NCBI GenBank assembly: GCA_016709155.1
Contig: JADJEI010000001.1
Span: forward strand, 558,001-622,000
Direction: 5' to 3'
DNA length: 64,000 nucleotides
Origin: Ignavibacteriales bacterium
GTDB taxonomy: Bacteria; Bacteroidota; Ignavibacteria; Ignavibacteriales; Ignavibacteriaceae
Positions within the stretch are counted from its first letter, which is position 1, and every line of letters begins with the position of its first letter. The notes below the pieces were generated by a model, which saw only the letters and a list, made by a program, of their open reading frames with translations, had not been told where the DNA came from and did no database searches. Shown piece after piece: positions 44,472 through 54,307 of the stretch. The position numbers and the translations under genes are program-made.

Positions 44472-45425
44472 ATGCTTTTTATTTTTTCCGGACTTGCTGC
44501 TCTCATACCTATGATCATTTACCTTCTGATTATCTGGCGCTTTGACAGATACGACCGTGAACCTTTCAAACTTTTATTACAAAATTATCTTTGGGGTGCT
44601 ATCGGGGCTATTGTTCTTGCCTTAATCGGCAGTATAATTTTTTCAAGTGTACTTAATAAAATTATCGCTGATAATAATCTTGTTGATAAACTAAGTGCAA
44701 TTGTTGTAGCGCCCTTCGTTGAAGAAATTACCAAAGGAGTTTTCCTATTAATAACTGTTTCGAGCATTAAATTTGATAATATAACTGACGGGATAGTTTA
44801 TGGCGGCGCAATTGGACTTGGGTTTGGAATGACTGAAAATTTTTTTTACTTCATTTCTTCTACGGATAGTATTTCAGGTTGGATCGCAATTATAATTATC
44901 AGAAATTTATTTTCCGGAGTAATGCATTGTGTCTCAACCGGGACTTTAGGAGCCTTCGTTGCGCTGGCAAAATTTAAATCCGGCATTGCTAAAATTATTC
45001 TACCAACTGTTGGATTGGGTATAGCTATGTTTATTCACGCTATTTGGAACGCAAGTGTTAGTTTTGAAAGTACTGCTGCAATAGGCTTTTTATTTTTATT
45101 TCTAACTGTGTTAATATTTATAATTATTTTTTCACTTTCAGTTAAAAACGAGAGGAAAATTATTTACTCTCAATTGCTTTCCGAAGCGAGCAGCGGCTTA
45201 ATTCCTCCATCTCATCTGGAAATTTTAAGTTCATCAAGCAGGGATAGAGCAGGATGGATTGAAGAATCTATTAGAAAGACATACATAAAAGCGGCAACAA
45301 CACTAGCCTTTAGAAAAATTCAACTCGAAAATTCCAATGGGATGAGTAAATTGTACTATGAAAATGACATCTCTAATTACAGGTTATTTATTAAAAGTTT
45401 ATTAAAAAATATTGCTGCTACTTAA
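44472..45425 (+). CDS. PrsW family intramembrane protease
   Basis: 317 residues with about eight transmembrane helices. Conserved PrsW elements are the paired glutamates in APFVEEITKGVFLL (near 78-91), GFGMTENFFYFI and HCVSTGTLGAF with the later HAIWNAS histidine, all in membrane segments. PrsW is a predicted metalloprotease of the CPBP (Abi/CAAX) type that cleaves anti-sigma RsiW in Bacillus; no anti-sigma target is seen here. It directly abuts the next gene (stop 45425, next ATG 45426). Confidence 0.85.
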   Translation: MLFIFSGLAALIPMIIYLLIIWRFDRYDREPFKLLLQNYLWGAIGAIVLALIGSIIFSSVLNKIIADNNLVDKLSAIVVAPFVEEITKGVFLLITVSSIKFDNITDGIVYGGAIGLGFGMTENFFYFISSTDSISGWIAIIIIRNLFSGVMHCVSTGTLGAFVALAKFKSGIAKIILPTVGLGIAMFIHAIWNASVSFESTAAIGFLFLFLTVLIFIIIFSLSVKNERKIIYSQLLSEASSGLIPPSHLEILSSSSRDRAGWIEESIRKTYIKAATTLAFRKIQLENSNGMSKLYYENDISNYRLFIKSLLKNIAAT

Positions 45426-46121
45426 ATGAATCTGAAACAAAATAGGTTCACCATTTTTGCAGTCGAAAGTATATTTAACCCTGATAGAATAAATCAAGTA
45501 GATTATTTTTCAATCGAGCATACCATACTTCTAAAGTCTTTTATACTGCAAAATACTATCGAGCAGCTGCAGAGTAGTTATCCTGAAGATGGTATAAATG
45601 TTTTATTGAATTCTGAAGATCAAAGTTTTATTCCTGATTTTTTATTATCCGATTTGATCCAATTAGTATATTGGGAAAAATTGGATCGGGATTTTTTATT
45701 TTCAATAATTGAAAGTTATTTCTCAAATAACCTGGACAAGATTATTTTTCATAATCAAGCAATAGGCTTTACTTCAAACGATATAAATAAAGCATCGAGT
45801 CTGATTTCACAACAGGATAATATTGTATTTGGTAAATCAGAAAGTGAATTTATTTCTTTCATAGCTTTTTGTAATATTGATGCAGATACGCTGATAGAAT
45901 TTGTAAACCCGGATTTTCATTATGACAAGTTTTTATCCGCCATTAATCGGAATGATCATTTTCTTAATATACTATCGAATTTTATGATTATAAATGATTT
46001 CAAAAATTTCAATAAACTATATCACGAACTTTCGAAAAAAGAAAGTGAAGCATATTGTTCTCAAAAGATGCATGAAAAATTCACTCACCTTTTTATTGAG
46101 TACAAGGAACTTTTAAAATGA
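45426..46121 (+). CDS. hypothetical protein upstream of nadD
   Basis: 231 residues, acidic and helical with no membrane segment; rich in F, N, D and I (VESIFNPDRINQVDYFSIEH, FLHIL-type ends). I do not recognise the family. The stop overlaps the nadD ATG by four bases, and it abuts PrsW, so the three form one transcript. A role with NAD metabolism is not suggested by sequence. Confidence 0.65.
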   Translation: MNLKQNRFTIFAVESIFNPDRINQVDYFSIEHTILLKSFILQNTIEQLQSSYPEDGINVLLNSEDQSFIPDFLLSDLIQLVYWEKLDRDFLFSIIESYFSNNLDKIIFHNQAIGFTSNDINKASSLISQQDNIVFGKSESEFISFIAFCNIDADTLIEFVNPDFHYDKFLSAINRNDHFLNILSNFMIINDFKNFNKLYHELSKKESEAYCSQKMHEKFTHLFIEYKELLK

Positions 46122-46696
46122 GCAAAGTTGGTATCTTTGGCGGAACGTTCGATCCAATTCATCATGGACATTTGATAACCGCTCAATCAGTTAAAGAACT
46201 TCGTTCGCTCGATAAAATTATTTTTATACCTGCATTTATTTCACCTCATAAACAACATGCAAAAGCTTCGAGCGCACAGAATCGGTTAAACATGTTAAAA
46301 CTTGCCCTTGATGATATTCCTTTTTTTGAATGCTCTGATTTTGAAATCAAGCAGCATACGATTTCTTACACAATAGATACACTTCGTGAATTTAAAAAAT
46401 ATTATGATGACATTGACTTAATAATAGGTTATGATAATATTTTTCAATTTCATACCTGGAAACAGCCGGACGAGATTCTAAAATTATCTAATGTGATCGT
46501 ACTTAAAAGAAAATCATCTCACCCGTTAAATTTTATCGATAAGTATGTTGAAGCTGCTGTGTTCGTTCAAACACGTGGAATTGAAATAAGCGCAACCGAT
46601 ATTCGCAATCGTGTTCATCAGGGTCTGCCGATTCACTACCTCGTGCCTGCAATTGTTGAAAATTATATTTACGATAATAAACTTTACAAGGAATAA
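46118..46696 (+). CDS. nadD: nicotinate-nucleotide adenylyltransferase
   Basis: 192 residues. Makes deamido-NAD from nicotinate mononucleotide and ATP. The nucleotidyltransferase motif GGTFDPIHHGHLI (residues 8-20), KIIFIPAFISPHK, IIGYDNIFQFHTWKQ and the closing GIEISATDIRNRVHQGLPIH give a sure assignment. It overlaps the previous gene by four bases and precedes the epimerase by two. Confidence 0.96.
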   Translation: MSKVGIFGGTFDPIHHGHLITAQSVKELRSLDKIIFIPAFISPHKQHAKASSAQNRLNMLKLALDDIPFFECSDFEIKQHTISYTIDTLREFKKYYDDIDLIIGYDNIFQFHTWKQPDEILKLSNVIVLKRKSSHPLNFIDKYVEAAVFVQTRGIEISATDIRNRVHQGLPIHYLVPAIVENYIYDNKLYKE

Positions 46697-46698
46697 AA

Positions 46699-47628
46699 TT
46701 GAATATATTAGTCACCGGAGGAGCTGGATTCATTGCTTCTCAAATAGCCGATGCGTTTATAAACGAAGGTCATCAAGTTACAATCGTTGATGATCTTTCT
46801 TCTGGATTTATAAAAAATGTAAATCCAAAAGCAAAATTTATAAAAGCTAACATCTGTGATAAAAATCTTTCTCAACTATTTGAAAATGAAAAGTTCGATG
46901 TCATTAATCATCACGCTGCTCAAATGGACGTTAGGAGATCGGTTAAAAACCCCGAGTTTGATGCTACAACAAATATTCTTGGCACTATTAACTTGCTTCA
47001 AAATGCCATCAAGTTTAAAGTAAATAAATTTATGTTCGCTTCAACCGGTGGAGCTGTTTACGGCGAACAGGAGTACTTCCCTGCTGATGAAAAACATCCG
47101 ACACAACCTCGCTCACCTTATGGAATTTCAAAACTCTCAGTGGAAAAATATATTCATTTTTACCACGCTGAGTACGGTTTAAAATATTCCATCCTTCGCT
47201 ATGCAAATATTTATGGTCCTCGTCAAAATCCTTTCGGTGAAGCCGGTGTAGTTGCAATTTTTTCAACAAAACTTTTAAAAGGAGATCAACCAATAATTAA
47301 TGGTGAGGGGAAACAAACACGGGATTATGTTTTTGTTGGTGACGTTGTGAATGCAAACCTACTCGCTCTTAACGATAGCGCAAATGATATTTATAATGTT
47401 GGAACTGAAATCGAAACTGATGTTAACCAACTGTTCCATTATATTAATTCAATCACAGGAGCAGGAAAAGAAGAAAAGCATGGTCCCGCTGCACCAGGTG
47501 AACAAATGCGAAGCGTAATCACAAGCAATAAGCTTTTTAATAAATTCGGTTGGCGACCCGCTATTAAAATTGAAGACGGACTGAATTCCACGATTGATTT
47601 TTTCAGGGAGGAATTGAAAAAGAAATAA
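46699..47628 (+). CDS. NAD-dependent sugar epimerase/dehydratase
   Basis: 309 residues from TTG 46699, with AAGGAA upstream. Extended SDR: GGAGFIASQIADAF (residues 7-20, NAD loop), DDLSSGFIKNV, ASTGGAVYGEQ, the YGISKLSVEKY catalytic Tyr-Lys pair (near 144-148) and RYANIYGPRQNPFGEAGVVA. It is of the UDP-glucose 4-epimerase type, but substrate is not certain. It shares one base with the following meaB start. Confidence 0.9.
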   Translation: MNILVTGGAGFIASQIADAFINEGHQVTIVDDLSSGFIKNVNPKAKFIKANICDKNLSQLFENEKFDVINHHAAQMDVRRSVKNPEFDATTNILGTINLLQNAIKFKVNKFMFASTGGAVYGEQEYFPADEKHPTQPRSPYGISKLSVEKYIHFYHAEYGLKYSILRYANIYGPRQNPFGEAGVVAIFSTKLLKGDQPIINGEGKQTRDYVFVGDVVNANLLALNDSANDIYNVGTEIETDVNQLFHYINSITGAGKEEKHGPAAPGEQMRSVITSNKLFNKFGWRPAIKIEDGLNSTIDFFREELKKK

Positions 47629-48580
47629 TGTTCGATAATTCTTTAATCAAAAAACTTGCATCCGGCAATCGTCGAATTATTGCACGATCCATCTCTATTG
47701 TGGAATCTGGAGGCTCAGCTTCAACTGAACTTTTAAAAAGTATATTTCCAACTATAGGTAATGCTTTTCGAATTGGAATTACGGGACCACCGGGCGCAGG
47801 CAAAAGCACAATTACAAATCAGCTTACAAAACTTTTTCGCAAACAAAATAAGAAAGTCGGAATCATTGCCGTTGACCCCACCTCACCTTTTACAGGCGGT
47901 GCGCTTCTCGGTGATCGCGTTCGGATGAATGATCTCGGAATGGACGAAGGAGTTTTTATTCGAAGTATGGCAACCCGCGGAAGTCTTGGCGGCTTATCTA
48001 AAAAGCGATAGATGCTGCTGATGTTCTTGATGCTGCCGGCTTTGATATAATTATTTTTGAAACTGTGGGAGTTGGTCAGTCAGAACTTGATATTGCGCAG
48101 GCGGCTGATACAACAATTGTTGTACTCGTTCCCGAAAGTGGTGATTCGGTTCAAGCTATGAAAGCAGGGCTAATGGAGATTGCTGATTTTTTTGTACTGA
48201 ATAAAAGTGATCGTCCCGGTTCACAACAAGCATACACAGCACTTCAAACAATATTGATGATAAAAGATCACGATGAAAACTCGTGGCTTCCGAATATCAT
48301 CAAAACCATCGCCTCTGAAAATAAAGGTACTCAAGAAATTGCAGATGAGATTGAAAGACATCATGCTTTTATGTTGGAAAAAGAGAAATTCCTGGTTAAA
48401 AGAGAACAACAGGCGAAAGTAAGAATTAAAGAAATCGTTGAACATAAATTAAAAGATGAATTGTGGAGCAAGACTGGTGAAAATTCTTTAAATTCGTCCT
48501 TGAAAAAAGTAATCCTTGGAAATGCTTCACCTTATCACATAGCTGAAGAAATTATTAAAGAATATAAAAGTAGAATTTGA
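47628..48580 (+). pseudogene. meaB: MeaB-type methylmalonyl-CoA mutase chaperone GTPase, one frameshift
   Basis: G3E-type P-loop GTPase: GPPGAGKST (residues 54-62), VDPTSPFTGGALLGDRVRM (84-102) and RSMATRGSLGGLSK, then the run AAAAA at 48000-48004 is one A short and the frame ends at TAG 48009. The next frame gives AIDAADVLDAAGFDIIIFET, VGVGQSELDIAQAADTTIVV, FFVLNKSDRPGS and a C-terminal helix. MeaB (ArgK) guards cobalamin loading of methylmalonyl-CoA mutase. A mutase gene is not in this window. Frame repair by one base gives a normal 316-residue protein, so an assembly error is likely. Confidence 0.92.
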
Positions 48581-48591
48581 GACTTCAAGTA

Positions 48592-48655
48592 GTCATCCTG
48601 AAATTGTTTCAGGATCTAAACAATTAAGAAGATTCCGAAACGAGTTCGGAAAGAC
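48592..48655. repeat. palindromic dispersed repeat (REP-like) copy 1
   Basis: TCATCCTGAAATTGTTTCAG GA and, 20 bases on, TTCCGAAACGAGTTCGGAA form two hairpins (TCCTGAA...TTCAGGA and TTCCGAA...TTCGGAA) between meaB and the acyl-CoA dehydrogenase. A similar pair lies at 49884-49952. Confidence 0.7.
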
Positions 48656-48677
48656 AATAAATATTTTAGGAGTTTAA

Positions 48678-49838
48678 ATGGAGCACAGACCTTTCTTAAC
48701 AGAATTAACAGAAAACCAAAATATTATCCGCAATACGATTAAAGAATTTGCTGAAAAAAATATTCGTCCCGTAATCATGGAATATGACGAACCCCAAAAG
48801 TTCCCGATGGAAATAATGCAACAGCTTGGCGAGCTTGGTTTTCTTGGAATACTCGTACCAGAAGAATATGGTGGGGCTAATTTAGGTTATGTTGATTATG
48901 CGATCATAATTGAAGAAATTTCAAGAGTTGATCCATCAATAGGTCTATCTGTTGCGGCGCATAATGGTCTCTGTACAAATCATATCAATCGCTTCGGCAA
49001 TGACGCCCAAAAACAAAAATATTTACCTGATCTCGCGAGCGGAAGAAAAATTGGTGCGTGGGGATTGACCGAATCGTTTTCCGGCAGTGACGCTGCTGGT
49101 TTAAAAAGTATCGCCATCAAGGATGGTGATTTTTGGATTTTAAATGGCAGCAAGCAGTTCACAACGCACGGAACTGTCGGCGAGACTTATGTTGTAATGG
49201 CTATCACCAACAAAGACGCGGGCAAAAAAGGGATATCTGCTTTCATTCTTGAAAAAGGAATGGAAGGATTAATAATTGGGAAAAAAGAAAACAAACTCGG
49301 AATGCGTGCGAGCGATACAACGCAATTAGCTTTTGAAAATTGTAAAGTACCTATAGAAAATCTTTGCGGTGAAGAAGGAATGGGATTTATTAACTCAATG
49401 CAAATTCTTGAAGGTGGTAGAATTTCCATCGCCGCCTGCAGTATAGGATTGGCTCAAGGTTGTTTAGATGCTTGTCTAAAATATTCTAAAGAAAGAAAAC
49501 AGTTTGGGAAGCCGCTTGCAGATTTTCAGGCTACACAATTTAAGCTTGCTGAAATGCACACAAACATCGAAGCCGCAAGAACGTTAACTTATCGTGCTGC
49601 CTGGATGAAGGATAATGGAATTCCCAATACAAAAGAAGCTGCTGAAGCAAAACTTTTTGCAAGTGAGATAGCCGAGAAAGCCTCGAGCGAAGCAGTTCAA
49701 ATTTTTGGCGGATATGGATTTATAAAAGAATATCCTGTAGAAAAATTTTACCGTGATGTAAAACTTCTCACTATTGGCGAAGGTACCTCAGAGATCCAGC
49801 GAATTGTAATCGCAAGAGATTTGCTAAAGGAAGCCTAA
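48678..49838 (+). CDS. acyl-CoA dehydrogenase
   Basis: 386 residues, FAD flavoprotein. LVPEEYGGANLGYVDYAIII (near 57-76), GLTESFSGSDAAGLKS (FAD/substrate site), YGFIKEYPVEKFYRDVKLLT and IGEGTSEIQRIVIARDLL, with the catalytic glutamate in GEGTSEI at the usual position. Oxidises short or branched acyl-CoA to enoyl-CoA, passing electrons to ETF. With MeaB and the carboxylase beta subunit it suggests branched-chain amino acid or propionate catabolism; exact substrate is not set. Confidence 0.93.
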   Translation: MEHRPFLTELTENQNIIRNTIKEFAEKNIRPVIMEYDEPQKFPMEIMQQLGELGFLGILVPEEYGGANLGYVDYAIIIEEISRVDPSIGLSVAAHNGLCTNHINRFGNDAQKQKYLPDLASGRKIGAWGLTESFSGSDAAGLKSIAIKDGDFWILNGSKQFTTHGTVGETYVVMAITNKDAGKKGISAFILEKGMEGLIIGKKENKLGMRASDTTQLAFENCKVPIENLCGEEGMGFINSMQILEGGRISIAACSIGLAQGCLDACLKYSKERKQFGKPLADFQATQFKLAEMHTNIEAARTLTYRAAWMKDNGIPNTKEAAEAKLFASEIAEKASSEAVQIFGGYGFIKEYPVEKFYRDVKLLTIGEGTSEIQRIVIARDLLKEA

Positions 49839-49844
49839 CCCCTG

Positions 49845-49863
49845 CCCTTCCCTAAGGGAAGGG
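49845..49863. repeat. palindrome CCCTTCCC/GGGAAGGG
   Basis: CCCTTCCCTAAGGGAAGGG is a near-perfect inverted repeat directly after the acyl-CoA dehydrogenase. Related CCTT...AAGG palindromes lie at 55755-55775 and 61618-61642. Confidence 0.55.
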
Positions 49864-49883
49864 AGAAATAGATTTTGAATTTG

Positions 49884-49952
49884 TCACCCTGAACTCGTTT
49901 CAGGGTCTAATGATTTTTATTAAAAAACTCCCGAAACGAGTTCGGGGCGACA
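49884..49952. repeat. palindromic dispersed repeat (REP-like) copy 2
   Basis: CACCCTGAACTCGTTTCAGG GT and CCCGAAACGAGTTCGGGG, each a hairpin (ACCCTGAA...TTCAGGGT, CCCGAA...TTCGGG), 24 bases apart, as in copy 1. The stretch lies between acyl-CoA dehydrogenase and carboxylase genes. Confidence 0.75.
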
Positions 49953-49958
49953 GAAAAA

Positions 49959-51620
49959 ATGATTATGAAACAAATTGGTTTACAAGTAAAAGAGAATGAA
50001 TCTTTTCTCAAGCGAGAAGATTATCAAAAAGAATTGTTGCGCAAGCTTACTGCTGCAAAAGAAACTGTTCAAGAAGGTGGTGGTAAGAAAGCAATCGAGA
50101 AACATAAAGCGAAAGGAAAACTTACCGCTCGCGAAAGAATAAATCTTCTTGTTGATGATCCCAAAAAGTTTTTTGAGCTAAGTACTTTTGCAGCTTATGG
50201 AATGTATGAAGAATACGGCGGTGCTCCTTCATCCGGAACTATTTATGGAATTGGTAAAATTCAAGGGCGTGATTGTGTTATCGTTGCAAACGATGCAACT
50301 GTAAAAGCCGGTGCTTGGTTCCCAGTCACGGCAAAGAAAAATTTACGTGCTCAAGAAATTGCAATGGAGAATCATCTTCCGATAATTTATTTGGTTGACA
50401 GTGCTGGAGTTTTCCTTCCACTGCAGGAAGATATTTTTCCGGACAAAGAACATTTTGGAAGGGTCTTTCGCAACAATGCTAAAATGTCTTCGATGGGCAT
50501 TCCACAAATAGCTGCAATAATGGGTCCTTGTGTTGCAGGCGGTGCATACCTTCCTATAATGAGTGATGAAGCTTTGATTGTTGAAGGGGAAGGTTCAGTG
50601 TTTCTTGCTGGTGCTCATCTTGTTCGTGCAGCAATAGGAGAAGTGATTGATAATGAAAGCCTTGGCGGTGCAAAGGTACAATCTAATATTTCTGGTGTTA
50701 CAGATTACATTGTAAAAGACGATGAAGAATGTATTGCACAAATCAGAAATCTTGTTGATAAGTTTGGGATCAATCAATCAGCAGGATTTAATAGAGTTCA
50801 AAGTGAACAACCTAAATATCCAACTGAACAAATTCTTGGAATTCTTCCAGAGGATACTTTAAAACCTTATGATACTTATGAGTTGATTTCTCGTATAGTT
50901 GATAATTCTGAAATCGATGAATACAAAGCTGGGTATGGAAAAACTATTATTACAGCTTATGCACGAATTGATGGCTGGGCTGTTGGTATTGTTGCAAATC
51001 AAAGAAGTGTTGTAAAAACCGAGCTTGGAGAAATGCAGGTTGGCGGAGTTATCTATTCTGATTCTGCAGACAAAGCAACTCGATTTATTATGAACTGCAA
51101 TCAGAAAAAAATTCCTTTACTTTTTTTACAAGATGTAACAGGATTTATGGTTGGAAGTAAAGCCGAGCACGGAGGAATAATTAAGGATGGGGCAAAAATG
51201 GTAAATGCTGTTGCCAATTCTGTTGTTCCCAAAATTACAATCATTGTTGGAAACAGTTTTGGTGCTGGCAACTATGCAATGTGCGGCAAAGCTTATGATC
51301 CGCGATTTATTTTTGCGTATCCAAATGCTAAAATTTCTGTAATGGGCGGAAACCAGGCAAGCAGCGTTTTATTAGATATCAAACTAAAGCAAGAAGAAAA
51401 AAGCGGGCACAAGTTTAGCGATGAAGCTAAAAAGAAATTGTTAAATGATATTTTAAAATCTTACGATGAAAAAAGCACGTCGCTATATGCTGCAGCAAGA
51501 TTATGGATTGATGAAGTAATCCATCCATCACAAACACGCGAATGGATTTCTATGTGCCTGGAAGTTGCAAATAATAATCCCGAAATACCCAAGTTCAATC
51601 CCGGCGTGATACAAACTTAA
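49959..51620 (+). CDS. acyl-CoA carboxylase beta (carboxyltransferase) subunit
   Basis: 553 residues from ATG 49959 (ATG 49965 also possible). Biotin-dependent carboxyltransferase: HKAKGKLTARERINLLVDDP (residues 49-68), VVANDATVKAGAWFPVTAKK, VDSAGVFLPLQEDIFPDKEH, IMGPCVAGGAYLPIMSDEAL and LAGAHLVRAAIGE. The strings are closest to methylcrotonyl-CoA carboxylase beta, with propionyl-CoA carboxylase as an alternative. The alpha (biotin) subunit is not in the window. Part of the catabolic set with MeaB and acyl-CoA dehydrogenase. Confidence 0.92.
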   Translation: MIMKQIGLQVKENESFLKREDYQKELLRKLTAAKETVQEGGGKKAIEKHKAKGKLTARERINLLVDDPKKFFELSTFAAYGMYEEYGGAPSSGTIYGIGKIQGRDCVIVANDATVKAGAWFPVTAKKNLRAQEIAMENHLPIIYLVDSAGVFLPLQEDIFPDKEHFGRVFRNNAKMSSMGIPQIAAIMGPCVAGGAYLPIMSDEALIVEGEGSVFLAGAHLVRAAIGEVIDNESLGGAKVQSNISGVTDYIVKDDEECIAQIRNLVDKFGINQSAGFNRVQSEQPKYPTEQILGILPEDTLKPYDTYELISRIVDNSEIDEYKAGYGKTIITAYARIDGWAVGIVANQRSVVKTELGEMQVGGVIYSDSADKATRFIMNCNQKKIPLLFLQDVTGFMVGSKAEHGGIIKDGAKMVNAVANSVVPKITIIVGNSFGAGNYAMCGKAYDPRFIFAYPNAKISVMGGNQASSVLLDIKLKQEEKSGHKFSDEAKKKLLNDILKSYDEKSTSLYAAARLWIDEVIHPSQTREWISMCLEVANNNPEIPKFNPGVIQT

Positions 51621-51691
51621 ATTTTTAGATATCAGACACTAAGATCACTGCGTTTCATTTATCATTTCTTAGTGGATTGAGTGTCTCAGTG

Positions 51692-52343
51692 ATGAAAATG
51701 AAATTAATAATTTTCCTTGAATTTTTTATTTTGACTTCTTACATATTCCCCCAGCAAAGCAACCTTTCCAAAGCTGTTAATCACATTTCCGAATATATCG
51801 CTTCCGAAAAATTTGTTGAAATAAGAATTAATGTTGGTGACCTTGCCGCTGCCGATTCTATTTTTATTGAAGCATTAAAGTTTACTGAGCATGACTATGG
51901 AAATACACTTCTTGCATTGATGTTTGCAACAGTACCTTATCGCAAGGTTCCAATTCGATTACCTCTAATTAACTCAATGGTTTATTATCCATTAACTTCG
52001 GCAGATGAAGAAATATTTTTAAGAAAGAATGAAAATCTTCCACGATATTTATTTTTTGATACGCCGCAAAGTATTTACGGCGACAAAGATAAACTAGCGC
52101 ATTTTTTTGGCAGCGCTTTCCTTTCATACGAATCAAACTTCTTTGACATAGGAAAGGTAATTGGTTATTTTGTGGAAGCATTTGAAGAAAGTTTTTAAAG
52201 TTCAATCAAGTGTTGATTTACGCGACTTAGCTGTTAATGAATATGGAAGATTGTTTGGGAACTTACTCAAAGAAAATAAACAACTTTTACCATCACAAAT
52301 ATTTTTATTACGATCACTTAGATTTTTAAGAGTTATAATATGA
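51692..52343 (+). pseudogene. secreted protein of unknown function, one frameshift
   Basis: Signal peptide (MKMKLIIFLEFFILTSYIFP). The readable domain has ADSIFIEALKFTEHDYGNTL, YRKVPIRLPLINSMVYYPL and PRYLFFDTPQSIYGDKDKLA followed by HFFGSAFLSYE. At a run of five T (about 52191-52195) the frame ends as TAA; the adjacent frame continues KVQSSVDLRDLAVNEYGRLF GNLL to 52341. I do not recognise a family, though the DKLAHFFGSA pattern seems typical of small lipoprotein-like proteins next to two-component genes. Its repaired end overlaps the response-regulator start by four bases. Confidence 0.6.
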
Positions 52344-53693
52344 AATCAGTTTTAATTATTGACGATGAACTTCAAATCTGCGAAAGTATAAATATGATCC
52401 TCGAATATGAGGGCTATGGTGTTGAGTTTACAACAAGTGCTATTGAAGGTCTTGAAAAATTTGCATCAAAAGATTTTGCTGCTGTACTTCTCGATATTCA
52501 GATGCCTGAAATGAATGGGTTTGAAGTTCTGAAGAAAATTAAAGAACAAAAACAATCTGCTTCTGTAATAATTATTTCTGCGCACGGTAGTGTTGAGAAT
52601 GCTATTAAAGCAACCCGACTCGGAGCTTTTGATTTTCTTGAGAAACCAATTGATCGAGATAAACTTTTAATCAGTGTGCGTAACGCAACTGAAAGTGCAT
52701 CTTTAAAAGAAGAAAATGAAGAGATAAAAAAAATATGGGTTGGAGATGAAGTAATTCTCGGAAAGAGTAAAGCCATTCATAATGTTCTTCAACTGATTGA
52801 TAAAGTTGCCCCACTTGACACAAGGGTTTTAATTACTGGTGAGAATGGAACTGGAAAGGAATTAGTAGCTCAGGCCATCCACAAAAAAGTGAAAGGAAAG
52901 ATAAATCATTTGTCGAAGTAAACTGCGCAGCAATTCCAAATGAATTAATTGAATCGGAATTATTCGGACATAGAAAAGGTTCATTTACAGGCGCGGTTCA
53001 ACAGCGAATTGGAAGATTTGAACTTGCAAATAAAGGTACATTATTTTTAGATGAAGTTGGTGACATGTCTCATCAGGCACAAGCGAAAGTATTGCGAGCA
53101 ATTGAAGATGGGAAGATTGAACGCGTTGGAGGCGGAAAAAAAATTGATGTTGATGTAAGATTAATTTCTGCAACAAACAAAAATCTTAAAGAAGAAATTG
53201 AAAAGGAAATTTTCGCGAAGATCTTTATCATAGATTGAATGTAATCCCTATTCTCGTTCCACCACTTAGAGAGCGAACTGAGGATATTCCTATTCTTATT
53301 GAACATTTTGCAAATGATATTTCTATCAAACATAAAAAACCTGTAACAAAATTTTCTGATGATGCAATCCACATTTTGCAAAATCAATCGTGGACGGGTA
53401 ATGTTCGTGAGTTAAGAAATATTGTTGAGCGAATTATAATCATTGTTGATAAAAAAGAAATCTCTGCAAAAGATATCGAGTTTATGTTTGCTGGCAATCA
53501 GCAATCTGTGGATGAACTTGTGGATATGAGTAATTCATTTCAGGAATTTAAAGAGAAAGCTGAAAGAATTTTTATTCTTAAACAACTTCGGGCGAATGAT
53601 TGGAACATCAGCAAGACCGCTGAAATCCTTGAGATTCAACGAAGCCATCTTTACAACAAAATGAAGAAGTATGAAATTGAAAAGGATGAATAA
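52340..53693 (+). pseudogene. sigma-54-dependent response regulator (NtrC/AtoC type), two frameshifts
   Basis: Receiver domain: LIIDDELQICESI (phosphoacceptor Asp in AVLLDIQMPEMNG, residue 52) and KPIDRDKL. AAA+ domain: [16 protein letters not shown] (Walker A), then a frame slip at six A (52882-52887; seven needed). It continues [35 protein letters not shown] (the GSFTGA sigma-54 contact loop), LFLDEVGDM (Walker B). A second slip in AAATTTT near 53200 precedes [20 protein letters not shown]. The end is a Fis-type helix-turn-helix (ANDWNISKTAEILEIQRSHL). With repair, about 450 residues. No kinase is adjacent. Confidence 0.93.
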
Positions 53694-54037
53694 TGGCAAC
53701 TATCTTTTCTAAAATCATCAGCAAAGAAATTCCTGCTGATATTGTTTTTGAATCTGATAATGTTTTAGCATTTAAAGATATAAATCCCAAAGCTCCTGTT
53801 CACGTTTTAATAATTCCTAAAATCGAAATTCCTAAAGTAACAGATATAAAAGGAAGTGAACACGCTGCTCTGCTTGGCGAAATGATTGATGCTGCTAATA
53901 AAATCGCTAAAGATTTTGGAATCGCTGATGAAGGTTTTAGATTAGTTTTTAATTGTGGCGATAATGGCGGACAGGAAGTTTATCATTTACATCTTCATTT
54001 GCTTGGCGGAAGAAAAATGAATTGGCCCCCGGGATAA
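53693..54037 (+). CDS. HIT family nucleotide hydrolase/transferase
   Basis: 114 residues. Histidine triad in VYHLHLHLLGG (residues 99-108, His-x-His-x-His), and the N-terminal IFSKIISKEIPADIVFES and DINPKAPVHVLIIPK blocks of the HINT/PKCI-1 type. Hydrolyses AMP-lysine or adenosine phosphoramidates. The ATG overlaps the last base of the preceding stop. Confidence 0.95.
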   Translation: MATIFSKIISKEIPADIVFESDNVLAFKDINPKAPVHVLIIPKIEIPKVTDIKGSEHAALLGEMIDAANKIAKDFGIADEGFRLVFNCGDNGGQEVYHLHLHLLGGRKMNWPPG

Positions 54038-54049
54038 AAGCATTAATTT

Positions 54050-54307
54050 CTAAATTCTATAAATATTTTTTCTATGCCCAATTGCAAGAATAATTATTGT
54101 AATTATCTGTAAATCTTTTTTATAAATCACTCTATAATTTCCAATTCTCAAAGATCTCAATCCTTTAAGTGGTCCAACAAGTTGTATTCCCACATCTGGA
54201 TTTTCTTTTAATAATTCAATTCCTTTAAATATTTTATTTCTATCGGAAGTTGAAATCTTTTCTAAATTTCTTACTGCTTCTTTATTATACTCAATCTTCC
54301 AAATCAT
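54050..54307 (-). CDS. RelE/ParE-family toxin
   Basis: 85 residues: IEYNKEAVRNLEKISTSDRN and KGIELLKENPDVGIQLVGPL then LRSLRIGNYRVIYK with the RelE-type RIG.YR.IY core. Toxins of this group cleave ribosome-bound mRNA or target gyrase. It overlaps the antitoxin gene by four bases, the usual order antitoxin then toxin. Confidence 0.88.
   Translation of the reverse strand: MIWKIEYNKEAVRNLEKISTSDRNKIFKGIELLKENPDVGIQLVGPLKGLRSLRIGNYRVIYKKDLQIITIIILAIGHRKNIYRI

Noticed and set aside
44585..44767. - strand ORF inside the PrsW gene
   Set aside because: Shadow frame of a hydrophobic gene; no start signal or family match.
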